64,000 nt of DNA, taken from the NCBI RefSeq assembly GCF_004341235.1, contig NZ_SLUP01000002.1, positions 310,001-374,000 of the forward strand. Direction: 5' to 3'. Of the stretch, positions 22,270 to 31,668 are shown one piece after another. Origin of the DNA: Mariniflexile fucanivorans (GTDB lineage Bacteria > Bacteroidota > Bacteroidia > Flavobacteriales > Flavobacteriaceae). The position numbers were made by a program, and so were the translations under genes. Positions within the stretch are counted from its first letter, which is position 1; every line of letters starts with the position of its first letter. The notes under the pieces are model-generated. The model saw only the letters and a list, made by a program, of their open reading frames with translations, was not told where the DNA came from and searched no databases.

Positions 22270-23217
22270 CTATTTCTTCAAATAAGCCAAAACATTCGCT
22301 TCAATACGTTTTTGTATATCGCTTACATCACCTTTCACAAAAATTTCTCCTGTAATATTTTCATAAAGTTCTATGTAACGCTCGCTAACGGTTTCAATGT
22401 ATTCGTCGCTCATAACTGGTACCGTTTGCCCTTTTAAGCCTTGAAAATTATTGGCAATTAACCATTGGCGTACAAACTCTTTACTTAGTTGTTTTTGGGC
22501 TTCGTTGTTGGCTTGTCTTTCTTCATAGCCTTCAGCATAAAAATAACGTGAGGAATCTGGTGTGTGTATTTCGTCAATCAATACTATTTGTCCGTCTTTG
22601 GTTTTTCCAAATTCGTATTTGGTATCAACTAAAATCAAACCACGGCTTGCTGCTATTTCTGTGCCTCTATTGAATAATTTACGGGTATAATCTTCCAACA
22701 CTAAATAATCGGCTTCACTTACAATACCTCGTTTTAAAATGTCTTCACGAGAAATATCCTCATCATGGTCACCCATTTCTGCTTTGGTTGCAGGCGTAAT
22801 AATAGGTTCTGGAAACTTATCGTTTTCTTTCATCCCCTCAGGCATCACCACACCACAAAGCATGCGTTTTCCTGCTTTATATTCGCGTGCTGCATGCCCA
22901 CTCATATACCCACGTATTACCATTTCTACTTTAAAAGGTTCGCACAAATGCCCCACAGCTACGTTTGGGTCGGGCGTTGCTGTTAACCAATTTGGTACTA
23001 AATCTTCGGTAGCGGCCATCATTTTAGTCGCTATTTGATTTAGTATTTGCCCTTTATACGGAATTCCTTTTGGCATCACCACATCGAACGCCGACAAGCG
23101 GTCGGTTGCAATCATAACTAATTGCTCGTTGTTGATATTATAAACTTCTCTAACTTTTCCATGGTAAACAGATTTTTGATTTGGAAAATTGAAATTGGTA
23201 GTGGTGATTGTGTTCAT
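22270..23217 (-). CDS. purC: Phosphoribosylaminoimidazole-succinocarboxamide synthase
   Basis: 315 aa, the long form common in this phylum. PurC joins aspartate to CAIR with ATP in purine synthesis. Motifs: [11 protein letters not shown] (ATP-grasp-like start), [63 protein letters not shown] split over residues about 195-226. The reading frame is intact; its last ~30 codons have been copied twice downstream (21454-21540 and 21647-21740). Confidence 0.97.
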   Translation of the reverse strand: MNTITTTNFNFPNQKSVYHGKVREVYNINNEQLVMIATDRLSAFDVVMPKGIPYKGQILNQIATKMMAATEDLVPNWLTATPDPNVAVGHLCEPFKVEMVIRGYMSGHAAREYKAGKRMLCGVVMPEGMKENDKFPEPIITPATKAEMGDHDEDISREDILKRGIVSEADYLVLEDYTRKLFNRGTEIAASRGLILVDTKYEFGKTKDGQIVLIDEIHTPDSSRYFYAEGYEERQANNEAQKQLSKEFVRQWLIANNFQGLKGQTVPVMSDEYIETVSERYIELYENITGEIFVKGDVSDIQKRIEANVLAYLKK

Positions 23218-23283
23218 GAAAAGTAGTGTGTTGATTGTTTTGCAAATGTAATTTGTTTAGGCTTGCCAAACAATAGCAAATAA

Positions 23284-23312
23284 AAAAAGGAGAAATAAAC
23301 CTTCTCCTTTTT
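23284..23312 (-). terminator. Terminator downstream of the outer-membrane protein gene
   Basis: AAAAAGGAGAA / TTCTCCTTTTT, an 11-bp stem (23284-23294, 23302-23312) with T runs on both strands, between the 23336-23854 gene and purC. Confidence 0.8.
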
Positions 23313-23335
23313 AACCCTTATAAATTTTATGCTAA

Positions 23336-23854
23336 TTATTTAAAACGAATATTATAGGTAACGCCTACCCCAACATTTTGTAAATCCAGATCGTTTTCTG
23401 CAAATGTATTTTGGTAAAAAGCGTAAATGTTCCAGTCTCTATTATGATAACCTACTTGTGGATTTACATATAAACCACCATCGTTATTATCAATATTTGT
23501 TAATAAACCATACCCCACATCTGTACCCACAAAAAGCCCATTAGGTGTAAAATAATAACGTGCGAAGCCAGCAATTGGAACCATTCCAAAATCTTCAAAA
23601 CCATCTTTACCAAAATAGTGGCTATAACCAGAAGCAACACCAATAGCAAAATTTGGGTTGAACAAATACTGACCTCTTAAATCTACACCTAAATTGAATG
23701 ATGAGGCATCGTTGGCATCACCTACTGGAATTCCAGCTGTTAAACCTGCTTTTAGCCAAGAATTGTCTGGTGTAATGTCTATATCTGTTTGTTGGGCAAA
23801 AATTGAAGTTGATCCTATTAAACTGATTGCGATAATTAAAAATAATTTTTTCAT
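23336..23854 (-). CDS. Outer-membrane beta-barrel protein (OmpW/OMP_b-brl type)
   Basis: 172 aa from the ATG at 23854, which starts a signal peptide MKKLFLIIAISLIGSTSIFAQ; a longer frame to 23896 is unlikely. The mature part has amphipathic strands with GLTAGIPVGDANDASSFNLG, GVASGYSHYFGKDGF and the final strand VGVGVTYNIRF, the pattern of small eight-stranded barrels of this phylum. No specific function can be assigned. Its own terminator follows. Confidence 0.85.
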   Translation of the reverse strand: MKKLFLIIAISLIGSTSIFAQQTDIDITPDNSWLKAGLTAGIPVGDANDASSFNLGVDLRGQYLFNPNFAIGVASGYSHYFGKDGFEDFGMVPIAGFARYYFTPNGLFVGTDVGYGLLTNIDNNDGGLYVNPQVGYHNRDWNIYAFYQNTFAENDLDLQNVGVGVTYNIRFK

Positions 23855-23999
23855 AATGTTCTTTTTTATTGTTTGTATTGCAAATCTCGCCAACAAAACC
23901 TTTAAACTATTTACATGATTTTTATAGAATTTTATAGAATTAAAAGGCTGTTTTATATACTCAACAGAAAATCAATTGTTTATAAAAAAGAGGATATAA

Positions 24000-24031
24000 A
24001 AAAAGCCAATTAAATTTATAATTGGCTTTTT
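24000..24031 (-). terminator. Terminator downstream of phoH
   Basis: AAAAAGCCAAT (24000-24010) and ATTGGCTTTTT (24021-24031) pair over 11 bp, 25 bp beyond the phoH stop, with T runs on both sides. Confidence 0.85.
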
Positions 24032-24055
24032 TAAATAACATTGTATGTTTTTTAT

Positions 24056-25009
24056 TTAATCGACGTGCTCAATGCTTTTATAAGCTTCAATCACTTTCTT
24101 AACCAAACGGTGACGAATGACGTCTTTATCGTCTAAAAATATCATGCCCACACCTTCAACATCTCTTAATATTAACAAAGCCTCTTTAAGACCAGAAATA
24201 GTACGACGTGGTAAATCTATTTGCCCAGGATCACCTGTTAATAAAAATTTAGCATTTTTCCCCATACGGGTTAAAAACATCTTCATTTGGTTGTGCGTAG
24301 TATTCTGACCTTCATCTAAAATCACAAAAGCATTATCCAAGGTACGCCCACGCATAAATGCTAATGGAGCTATTTGAATGGTACCGTTTTCTATGTACAT
24401 AGCCAGTTTTTCGGCAGGTATCATATCACGCAACGCATCATACAGAGGTTGCATATATGGGTCTAGTTTTTCTTTTAAATCGCCCGGTAAAAAGCCTAGG
24501 TTCTCCCCTGCTTCAACTGCTGGACGGGTTAAAATAATACGTTTTACCTCTTTATTTTTAAGCGCTCGAACCGCCAAAGCAACACCTGTATAGGTTTTAC
24601 CTGTTCCTGCTGGCCCGATGGCAAATACCATATCGTTTTCTCGCATACTTTCAACCAATTTACGTTGGTTTGCGGTTTGCGCTTTTATAAGTTTACCACC
24701 AACACCATGCACTAAAACTTCACCACTAGATGCAGATGTTGAATAATCGTCACTGCTTTGGCTGGTTAGCACACGTTCAATAACGTTCTCGTCTAGCTTA
24801 TTGTATTTGGTAAAATGAGTTAAAAGCATTTTCATGCGGCGGTCGAATTCTTCCAACAATTCGTCGTCGCCAAAGGCTTTAATTTTATTGCCTCTTGCTA
24901 CAATTTTGAGTTTAGGGAAATACTTTTTTAATAATTCAATATTGGCATTATGGGCTCCAAAAAATTCTTTTGGGGTAATTTCTTCAAGTTCGATTATTAT
25001 TTCGTTCAA
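24056..25009 (-). CDS. phoH: PhoH-like ATPase
   Basis: 317 aa read from a TTG start (MNEIIIELEE), which fits the family N-terminus; no ATG is near. Walker A GPAGTGKT at 132-139, Walker B ILDEGQNTT near 230, and LTGDPGQIDLP. An N-terminal KH-like segment precedes the ATPase core. PhoH/YbeZ-type proteins are cytoplasmic and linked to RNA metabolism with YbeY. Divergent from the SAM hydrolase gene. Confidence 0.93.
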   Translation of the reverse strand: MNEIIIELEEITPKEFFGAHNANIELLKKYFPKLKIVARGNKIKAFGDDELLEEFDRRMKMLLTHFTKYNKLDENVIERVLTSQSSDDYSTSASSGEVLVHGVGGKLIKAQTANQRKLVESMRENDMVFAIGPAGTGKTYTGVALAVRALKNKEVKRIILTRPAVEAGENLGFLPGDLKEKLDPYMQPLYDALRDMIPAEKLAMYIENGTIQIAPLAFMRGRTLDNAFVILDEGQNTTHNQMKMFLTRMGKNAKFLLTGDPGQIDLPRRTISGLKEALLILRDVEGVGMIFLDDKDVIRHRLVKKVIEAYKSIEHVD

Positions 25010-25122
25010 AGGCGTAGATTTTGTTTATAATTTCATCTCAGATTCATACTATAAATACCTAGTATTCTGAAATGGTTTATTAGTTTTATTCAATTATTTA
25101 AATTTGATAAATTTATCTTCAT

Positions 25123-25179
25123 AAACCTACATTTTTCATGTTAAACATAAAAATGAAAACAAAAAATTTATGTAGGTTT
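25123..25179. repeat. Nested inverted repeat in the phoH / DUF62 divergent region
   Basis: AAACCTACAT (25123-25132) pairs with ATGTAGGTTT (25170-25179), and inside it TTTTCAT (25134-25140) with ATGAAAA (25153-25159). May be an operator or structured leader for either gene. Confidence 0.5.
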
Positions 25180-25254
25180 GTTTTATCTTAGTTAAAACTC
25201 AAATGTAAACAAATTTGTGTGTACTAACAGTAAAAACATATCAACAATTTACCA

Positions 25255-26115
25255 ATGGCCATCATAACATTAACTACCGATTTTGGGGAAAAAGACCACT
25301 TTGCTGGTGCTACAAAAGGTGCCATTTACAGTGAATTGCCCGATGTTAAAATTGTTGATATCTCACATTCTGTTTCGCCTTTTAATATTTTAGAGGCTGG
25401 ATATATTATTCAAAATGCATACAACAGTTTCCCGAAAGGGACGATACATATTATAGGTATAGATTCTGAAATTAACGAAGAAAACAAACACATTGCCATA
25501 AAACTAGACGACCATTTTTTTATTTGTGCCAATAATGGGATTATGAGCATGATTTGTTCTGAAATTGCACCAGAAAAAATTGTAGAAATCAATATCCATG
25601 ATAGAATACAAAGTAGTTTTCCTGTTTTAGATGTTTTTGTAAAAGTGGCTTGCCATATTGCGCGTGGTGGTACTTTAGAAGTTATTGGAAAAACCATTAC
25701 CGAAATTAAGCCTACAAAATACATTACCCCTTTTGTGAACGACGATAAAACCCAAATAATTGGCAGCGTTATTTATGTTGATAATTATGGAAACGTGGTT
25801 ACAAATATTACACGTTCCTTTTTTGAAACCATACAAAAGGGCAGAACGTTTGAAGTTTCGGCAAGAAACAATAAGTTTAAAAAAATACATAAACGATATA
25901 GCGATATTGTAAATTTTGAAATTCCTGAAGAAAAACGACACGATGAAGGCAGAGGCTTAGTGGTTTTTAATTCGGGTGGTTTTTTGGAGATAGCCGTTTA
26001 CAAAAGCAATAGTGCCACCGTTGGCAGTGCCTCTACACTCATGGGGCTTTATTTAATGGATACGGTGAGCGTTAATTTTAGCACAGAATCTATGCTTCCA
26101 AAGAGCTTAGAGTAA
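25255..26115 (+). CDS. S-adenosyl-L-methionine hydrolase (adenosine-forming), DUF62 / SAM hydroxide adenosyltransferase
   Basis: 286 aa. N-terminal ITLTTDFGEKDHFAGATKGA and IVDISHSVSPFNILEAGYII match the SAM-dependent halogenase/hydrolase superfamily; FFICANNGIMSMI and the C-terminal barrel with DNYGNVVTNI follow. Family members without the fluorinase loop split SAM to adenosine and methionine using water. Cytoplasmic. Divergent from phoH and upstream of the gliding genes. Confidence 0.92.
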   Translation: MAIITLTTDFGEKDHFAGATKGAIYSELPDVKIVDISHSVSPFNILEAGYIIQNAYNSFPKGTIHIIGIDSEINEENKHIAIKLDDHFFICANNGIMSMICSEIAPEKIVEINIHDRIQSSFPVLDVFVKVACHIARGGTLEVIGKTITEIKPTKYITPFVNDDKTQIIGSVIYVDNYGNVVTNITRSFFETIQKGRTFEVSARNNKFKKIHKRYSDIVNFEIPEEKRHDEGRGLVVFNSGGFLEIAVYKSNSATVGSASTLMGLYLMDTVSVNFSTESMLPKSLE

Positions 26116-26243
26116 TTAAAAGAGAATCAAATCAATAATAAATGTTGATAAGAATTGTTAAAACAGGATTTCTTAGTAATTTTGAGCAATCAACTGGCAA
26201 TTGACAATTAATAATGAAAAATTAATAAATATAATACCAGAGA

Positions 26244-26285
26244 AACACTTTAAACTTTTAAACTATAAACTCTTAAACTTTTAAC
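26244..26285 (+). repeat. AAACTT micro-repeat array in the gldF leader
   Basis: CTTTAAACTTTTAAACTATA followed by AACTCTTAAACTTTTAACC: four to five copies of a degenerate TTTAAACT unit of about 8-9 bp, ending a few bases before the gldF ATG. Similar arrays occur before the second ccsBA and the UbiA gene. Confidence 0.6.
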
Positions 26286-26291
26286 CAATTA

Positions 26292-27011
26292 ATGCTCGCC
26301 ATACTTAAAAAAGAAATAAATACATTTTTCGCATCGCCTATTGGCTACTTGGTTATTGGCATATTCTTAGTACTTAACGGCTTGTTCTTATGGCTTTTTA
26401 AAGGTGAAAACAACATACTCGATTATGGGTTTGCCGATTTATCATCCTTCTTCCAATTAGCGCCTTGGATTTTAATTTTTCTAATTCCTGCGGTTACTAT
26501 GCGTAGTTTTTCAGATGAAAAAAAACAAGGTACCTTAGAGTTACTACTTACAAAACCCATCACCCATTTAAACATTGTTTTAGGCAAATATTTGGGGGCT
26601 TTTGTTTTAATTTTAATCGCCTTATTACCAACTTTATTGTATGTATATACGGTTTATCAATTAGGAAATCCTGTTGGTAATTTAGATTTTGGTAGTACAA
26701 TGGGCTCTTATTTCGGACTTTTATTTTTAATTGCTGCTTATACGGCTATTGGCATATTTACTTCTACTTTATCAGACAACCAAATTGTGGCGTTTATAGC
26801 ATCGGTCGCTATTTGTTTTATGTTTTACATTGGTTTTGATAGTGTTGCAGACTTCACCTCAAGCAATTTTATAGAACAATTAGGTATGAACGTTCACTAC
26901 AAAAGCATCAGTCGTGGGGTTATTGACACGCGAGATATTATCTATTTTTTAAGCATTACCGCATTTTTTATCATACTAACAAATCTTAATATCAACAAAG
27001 AAGAAAAATGA
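26292..27011 (+). CDS. gldF: Gliding-motility ABC transporter permease GldF
   Basis: 239 aa with six membrane helices. Starts MLAILKKEINTFFASPIGYL and continues MRSFSDEKKQGTLELLLTKP, the hallmark of ABC-2-type permeases such as GldF. In Flavobacterium johnsoniae GldA, GldF and GldG form an ABC transporter needed for gliding. The next gene overlaps by 4 bp (ATGA), and gldG comes after that. Presence here does not by itself prove gliding. Confidence 0.95.
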   Translation: MLAILKKEINTFFASPIGYLVIGIFLVLNGLFLWLFKGENNILDYGFADLSSFFQLAPWILIFLIPAVTMRSFSDEKKQGTLELLLTKPITHLNIVLGKYLGAFVLILIALLPTLLYVYTVYQLGNPVGNLDFGSTMGSYFGLLFLIAAYTAIGIFTSTLSDNQIVAFIASVAICFMFYIGFDSVADFTSSNFIEQLGMNVHYKSISRGVIDTRDIIYFLSITAFFIILTNLNINKEEK

Positions 27012-27502
27012 TTTTAACACCGCTGTTCGTTATTTTTTTAATAGTCGTTTTTTTACTGGTTTGGGCTTTTACCAACACCATAGATAAACGCAAATGGCTC
27101 AGTTTTTTAATAAGCATCGTATTAACGCCTATTGTATATTTTTATGTTTTTTATCCGCTTATAAACATTTTTAGTAGTTACCATCACGAAAAGCATTTTG
27201 ATGTGGAGGCTTGGGAAACAAAACCGTCATTACGCTACGAAATGAGTAATGAAATAACGCAAGAACAAATGTTTAAAGGCAAAACCAAAAGTGAAGTAAA
27301 AGCAGTTTTGGGTAAAAGTGAATGGTATGGATGGGATGATAGTATTAAAGCCAACTCGCCCAATAAATGGAACTACAATTTAGGATACAAACCAGGAGCT
27401 TTTAACCTAACCCAAGAATGTTTGGAATTGGAATTTAAAAACGACAAAGTTGTAAGTGTTAAACAATATCAATTAGAAACTAAGTTTGAAGAAGCACCTT
27501 AA
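27008..27502 (+). CDS. Two-helix membrane protein with BamE/SmpA-like C-terminal domain, inserted between gldF and gldG
   Basis: 164 aa. Two N-terminal membrane helices (about 4-22 and 32-55) then a soluble domain: MFKGKTKSEVKAVLGKSEW, WNYNLGYKPG, LELEFKNDKVVSVKQYQLE. The order Gly-Lys-(T/S)-x2-E-V-x3-L-G and a late Leu-x-Phe-x-Asp-x-Lys-Val strand looks like the BamE/SmpA fold. It overlaps gldF by 4 bp and gldG by 17 bp, so it is translationally coupled to both and may work with the transporter. Function unknown. Confidence 0.8.
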   Translation: MILTPLFVIFLIVVFLLVWAFTNTIDKRKWLSFLISIVLTPIVYFYVFYPLINIFSSYHHEKHFDVEAWETKPSLRYEMSNEITQEQMFKGKTKSEVKAVLGKSEWYGWDDSIKANSPNKWNYNLGYKPGAFNLTQECLELEFKNDKVVSVKQYQLETKFEEAP

Positions 27503-29153
27503 ATACATAGCAATATTATTAATTGTATTAATAGCCATTAACTATATAAGTAGTTTTGCTTTTAAACGTTTCGATTTAACTGAAGACAAACGCTACACCT
27601 TAAGCGATGCTACCCTCAATATTATTAAAAAAGTTGATTCGCCCATTGAAATCGATGTGTTTTTAATTGGTGAAGATTTTCCTTCGGAATTTCGACGGCT
27701 TCAAAATGAAACCAAACAATTACTTGAAGAGTTTTCATCAGAAAATAAAAATATCATTTTCAATTTCATCAATCCGTTACAAGATGATGCGACTCGCGAA
27801 CGTAACATTCAGCAATTAACAGAAAGAGGTTTAACGCCTATGCAGTTAAGTGTTCAAGAAAATGGTAAAGCATCCCAAGCTATTATTTTTCCTTGGGCAT
27901 TGGCGAGTTATAATGGAGAAACCGTTATTATTTCATTAGTGAAAAATAAAATTGGCGCTTCGCAACAAGATTTAGTTACCAACTCGGTACAGCATTTAGA
28001 ATATGCTTTTGCTGATGGATTTAACAAATTAACAAACCCAAAACATCGCAAAATTGCTGTTTTGCGAGGTAATAAACAGCTAGCAGATAAATACGTTGCC
28101 AATTTTATTAAAAAACTTAGCGACTATTATTTTATCGCACCTTTTACTTTAGATAGTGTTGCGAGCAATCCTCAAAAAACTCTTAAAGATTTAGAAAATT
28201 TCGATTTAATAATTTCAGCAAAACCTACCGAAGCCTTTACAGAAGAAGAAAAATTGGTATTGGATCAATATACCATGAATGGTGGAAAAAGCTTGTGGCT
28301 TATTGATGCCGTGGCCATGGAAAAGGATAGTTTATACAACGATTCTGGTAAAAACTTTGCAACCGCTAGGGACTTAAATTTAACCGATTTCTTTTTTAAA
28401 TACGGTGTTCGAATTAATCCCGTAATTGTAAGTACGCTTTACTCCGCTCCTATTACTTTGGCTATGGGTGAAGGAAGTGATTCGCAATTTCAACACTTAC
28501 GCTGGCTGTATTCTCCTTTAGCTTCAACTAACGATACACACCCTATAGTTAATAATTTGAATTTGGTGAAGTTTGATTTTGCCAACCAAATAGATACTTT
28601 AAAAAACAACATCAAGAAAACTATTCTACTTGAAAGTGCGCCCATGACCAAATTGGAAGGTACACCCAGAGAAATTAGTTTGGATGTGGTTACACAAGAA
28701 CAAGATCCTTCAACATTTAACAAAGGAAATCAAACCTTGGCCGTTTTATTAGAAGGTAAATTTAGTTCGGTTTATGAAAATAGAATAAAACCTTTCAAAC
28801 TTCAAAAAGAGTTAAACAAAAGTGTACCCACAAAAATGGTTGTTATTGCCGATGGCGATGTTATAAAAAACGATGTTTTTAGAAACGCACCACAAGAATT
28901 AGGATTTGATAGATGGACAGGACAAACCTTTGGCAATAAAGAATTTTTGCTGAATGCGGTTAATTACTTATTGGACGATAACGGACTTATAAACATTCGT
29001 TCGAAAGAAATAACCGTTGAATTTTTAAATCAGGATAAAATTGCTGACGAAAAAACCAAATGGCAACTTATAAATATTTTGCTTCCGCTCTTATTATTAG
29101 GGGCTTTCGGGGTGGTTTTTAATTATTTCAGACGAAAAAAATATGCACAATAG
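27486..29153 (+). CDS. gldG: Gliding-motility ABC transporter substrate-binding protein GldG
   Basis: 555 aa read from a TTG start inside the preceding gene (MKKHLKYIAILLIVLIAINY), which gives the expected N-terminal helix; no ATG is available. FDLTEDKRYTLSDATLNIIK and the following IFT52/ABC-type-uncharacterised domain (IEIDVFLIGEDFPSEFRRL, later LWLIDAVAMEKDS) identify GldG. A C-terminal helix (about 527-548) completes it. Works with GldF and GldA at the inner membrane. Confidence 0.94.
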   Translation: MKKHLKYIAILLIVLIAINYISSFAFKRFDLTEDKRYTLSDATLNIIKKVDSPIEIDVFLIGEDFPSEFRRLQNETKQLLEEFSSENKNIIFNFINPLQDDATRERNIQQLTERGLTPMQLSVQENGKASQAIIFPWALASYNGETVIISLVKNKIGASQQDLVTNSVQHLEYAFADGFNKLTNPKHRKIAVLRGNKQLADKYVANFIKKLSDYYFIAPFTLDSVASNPQKTLKDLENFDLIISAKPTEAFTEEEKLVLDQYTMNGGKSLWLIDAVAMEKDSLYNDSGKNFATARDLNLTDFFFKYGVRINPVIVSTLYSAPITLAMGEGSDSQFQHLRWLYSPLASTNDTHPIVNNLNLVKFDFANQIDTLKNNIKKTILLESAPMTKLEGTPREISLDVVTQEQDPSTFNKGNQTLAVLLEGKFSSVYENRIKPFKLQKELNKSVPTKMVVIADGDVIKNDVFRNAPQELGFDRWTGQTFGNKEFLLNAVNYLLDDNGLINIRSKEITVEFLNQDKIADEKTKWQLINILLPLLLLGAFGVVFNYFRRKKYAQ

Positions 29154-29319
29154 TATATTAATTCTGGTATAAACAACTTCATTTAGGTAGTTTTAAATGT
29201 TAATAAGTTTGTTTCCAATATTAATAGGTATGGAATATATTTGTAAGTAGTATAATTAAAACTTAAACTAAGTTCTTTTTAGATGAAATATCTAAACTTA
29301 AAACAATAAGTATTAACAC

Positions 29320-29337
29320 ATGAAACGAGCATGTTGA
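29320..29337 (+). promoter_or_regulatory. Five-codon leader ORF (MKRAC) in the dnaN leader
   Basis: ATGAAACGAGCATGTTGA encodes Met-Lys-Arg-Ala-Cys-stop. Its start context TATTAACACATGAAA is the same as that of dnaN at 29450. It begins a structured stretch in which CATGTTG pairs with CAACATG (29373-29379 region) around a TCATT/AATGA stem. The same ORF recurs at 32602-32619. Confidence 0.5.
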
Positions 29338-29406
29338 AAATTTCATTATCCACGGAAATGATTAATAGCTAACAACATGTTTTAATTAAATGAAAACTCA
29401 AACAAG

Positions 29407-29428
29407 TCCCCTTTGGGGATTTAGGGGA
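29407..29428 (+). promoter_or_regulatory. Mutually exclusive hairpins in the dnaN leader
   Basis: TCCCC (29407-29411) can pair with GGGGA at 29415-29419 or with GGGGA at 29424-29428, so two alternative stems compete 22-40 nt before the dnaN ATG. Confidence 0.4.
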
Positions 29429-29449
29429 TAAAAAAATAAATATTAACAC

Positions 29450-30568
29450 ATGAAATTTATAGTATCAAGTACCTATTTATTAAAACAATTGCAGGTTTTA
29501 GGTGGTGTTATTAATAGTTCAAACACCTTACCTATTTTAGATAATTTCTTATTTGAATTAGATAATTCAAAATTAACAGTTTCAGCAAGTGATTTAGAAA
29601 CCACTATGGCTTCTTCTTTGGAAGTAGAAAGCGATAGTACAGGTAGTGTAGCAATTCCTGCTCGACTATTATTAGATACTTTAAAAACATTTCCTGAGCA
29701 ACCTTTAACTTTTGTTGTTGAAGATAACAATACCGTTGAAATTAGCTCAAACCATGGTAAATATGCTTTAGCATATGCTGATGGAAAGGAATTTCCAAAA
29801 GCAGTTTCGCTTGAAGACCCAAGTAAAACCGTAGTTCTTGGTGATGTATTGGCAACTGCAATAAGCAAAACTATTTTTGCGGCTGGAAACGACGATTTAC
29901 GCCCGGTAATGAGCGGTGTGTTTTTTCAGTTTTCAACTCAAGGTTTAACATTTGTTGCTACAGATGCTCACAAATTAGTGAAATATACCCGTGAAGATGT
30001 GAAAGCAAACCAAGTAGCAGAATTCATCATGCCTAAAAAACCTTTAAATTTATTAAAAGGGATTTTAGCAGGAAGTGAAAATGATGTTACTATAGAATAT
30101 AACGATTCTAACGCTAAATTTACTTTTGAAAATTCAGAATTAATCTGTCGTTTAATTGATGGAAAATATCCTAATTATGAAGCGGTTATCCCTAAAGAAA
30201 ACCCGAACAAATTAGTAATTGATAGAACACAGTTTTTAAATTCTGTACGTCGTGTTAGTATTTTCTCAAATAAAACAACACACCAAATACGTTTAAAAAT
30301 TGCTGGTGCAGAACTTAATATTTCTGCTGAGGATATTGATTACAGCAATAAAGCTGAAGAGCGTTTAACTTGTGATTACCAAGGTGATGATATGCAAATT
30401 GGTTTTAACTCACGCTTTTTAACAGAAATGTTAAATAACCTAAGTTCTACCGATGTGCAATTAGAAATGAGTATGCCAAATAGAGCTGGTATTTTAACCC
30501 CTATTGATGGTTTAGATGATGGCGAGCAAGTAACTATGCTTGTGATGCCCGTAATGCTAAATAGCTAA
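29450..30568 (+). CDS. dnaN: DNA polymerase III beta sliding clamp
   Basis: 372 aa, three clamp domains of about 120 residues. MKFIVSSTYLLKQLQVLGGVI, LPILDNFLFELDNSKLTVSA, then LRPVMSGVFFQFS and FVATDAHKLVKY, IDGKYPNYEAVIP, and the C-terminal VMPVMLNS. The clamp rings DNA and holds polymerases on it. It is preceded by a leader of about 200 nt with a TATATTTG element at 29236-29243, a five-codon ORF and competing hairpins, and is followed by a strong terminator. Confidence 0.98.
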   Translation: MKFIVSSTYLLKQLQVLGGVINSSNTLPILDNFLFELDNSKLTVSASDLETTMASSLEVESDSTGSVAIPARLLLDTLKTFPEQPLTFVVEDNNTVEISSNHGKYALAYADGKEFPKAVSLEDPSKTVVLGDVLATAISKTIFAAGNDDLRPVMSGVFFQFSTQGLTFVATDAHKLVKYTREDVKANQVAEFIMPKKPLNLLKGILAGSENDVTIEYNDSNAKFTFENSELICRLIDGKYPNYEAVIPKENPNKLVIDRTQFLNSVRRVSIFSNKTTHQIRLKIAGAELNISAEDIDYSNKAEERLTCDYQGDDMQIGFNSRFLTEMLNNLSSTDVQLEMSMPNRAGILTPIDGLDDGEQVTMLVMPVMLNS

Positions 30569-30601
30569 TAAAATCTACACAAGTAGAAATCTCATAAATA
30601 T

Positions 30602-30640
30602 AAAAGCGACTATTTTGATTTATTCAGAATAGTCGCTTTT
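30602..30640 (+). terminator. Terminator after dnaN (probably bidirectional)
   Basis: AAAAGCGACTATT (30602-30614) pairs with AATAGTCGCTTTT (30628-30640), a 13-bp stem with A/T runs on both sides, between the converging dnaN and universal stress protein genes. Confidence 0.9.
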
Positions 30641-30690
30641 CCTTTAAATAAACCACCGCTACACGGTATGATGGCTGTTTATTTATAAAA

Positions 30691-31536
30691 TCAATCTTGA
30701 TGTTTTTTCATCACCAAAAATGGAATATCTATTTTAAGTGCCATATTTTCGAAAGTATTCTTATTAAATAAACGTTCTAAAAATGAATGTTTACTCATGT
30801 GCATCGAAATCATTTTAATATTATTTGCAATTATATAGTCGTGTATTGCTTTATAAACATCGTTGTCTTCTACATGCATATTTTCAAAAATAGGATTTGA
30901 AAAATTCGAGTTGAAGAAATCTATACCACTGTTCAATTCCTCAGATAAATCGTTGTCACAAAACACGTGTAGTACACATAATTGACTGTTCTCTAAAGAT
31001 AGGATATTCGCTAATGGTTTCAATTCAAGCTTCTTATAAACTCGTTCATAACTTGTTGTGAATACTACTTTCTCTAAATTAGAATATTTACAATGATCTG
31101 GTATTGCCAAAACAGGTACCTTACTGCCTTTTATTACGTGAACAGCATTGCTTCCAAAAAGTACTTTACTTATTCCAGATGCACCTTTGGTTCCCATAAC
31201 TATTAAATCTATTTTATATTTTTCTGAAACCTGATTAATGGAATCTATAATATTATCATAGTCTACAATAGTTTTAAATTGATGTTTGTTATTCTTATAC
31301 TTTACTTTTATTCTTTCTATAATATTATGAATGGATTTTTTTGAGGCATCAACAATAGTATCATAAATAGTAGTGGATGCATTCACTACCATAAAATCAT
31401 CTGAAATAAATGATGATGTTTTTTGTACATTCAGAATATAAAAAATACATGGAGTATTTTTATAAAGTTCCATCGCATAATTTATAGCGTTTATTGAGTT
31501 TTTTGAAAAATCTGTTGGCAATAATATAGCTTTCAT
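30691..31536 (-). CDS. Tandem-domain universal stress protein
   Basis: 281 aa from the ATG at 31536 (MKAILLPTDFSKNSINAINYA). Two UspA-like domains: the first has the full nucleotide site IDLIVMGTKGASGISKVLFGSN; the second (from about 150) is shorter of motif. Usp proteins of this type are induced under oxygen limitation and other stresses in several bacteria. Here an FNR-like box with TATTTTTA at the shared spacing lies 133-175 bp upstream, which supports anaerobic induction by sequence alone. Confidence 0.9.
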   Translation of the reverse strand: MKAILLPTDFSKNSINAINYAMELYKNTPCIFYILNVQKTSSFISDDFMVVNASTTIYDTIVDASKKSIHNIIERIKVKYKNNKHQFKTIVDYDNIIDSINQVSEKYKIDLIVMGTKGASGISKVLFGSNAVHVIKGSKVPVLAIPDHCKYSNLEKVVFTTSYERVYKKLELKPLANILSLENSQLCVLHVFCDNDLSEELNSGIDFFNSNFSNPIFENMHVEDNDVYKAIHDYIIANNIKMISMHMSKHSFLERLFNKNTFENMALKIDIPFLVMKKHQD

Positions 31537-31668
31537 GTGTACGTTTTTAATGTTGTTTAACATTATATTTTCACAATAATTTTCATTATTAGCTAAAAGT
31601 GCTTATTTAGAATATACTTTTAAAAAGTTAACACCAAGCAATGCTGTAACAATAAAATTGATTTATAG

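Noticed and set aside
25123-25179. SAM riboswitch before the SAM hydrolase gene
   Set aside because: Only two simple stems; no conserved SAM-I, SAM-II or related core could be recognised.
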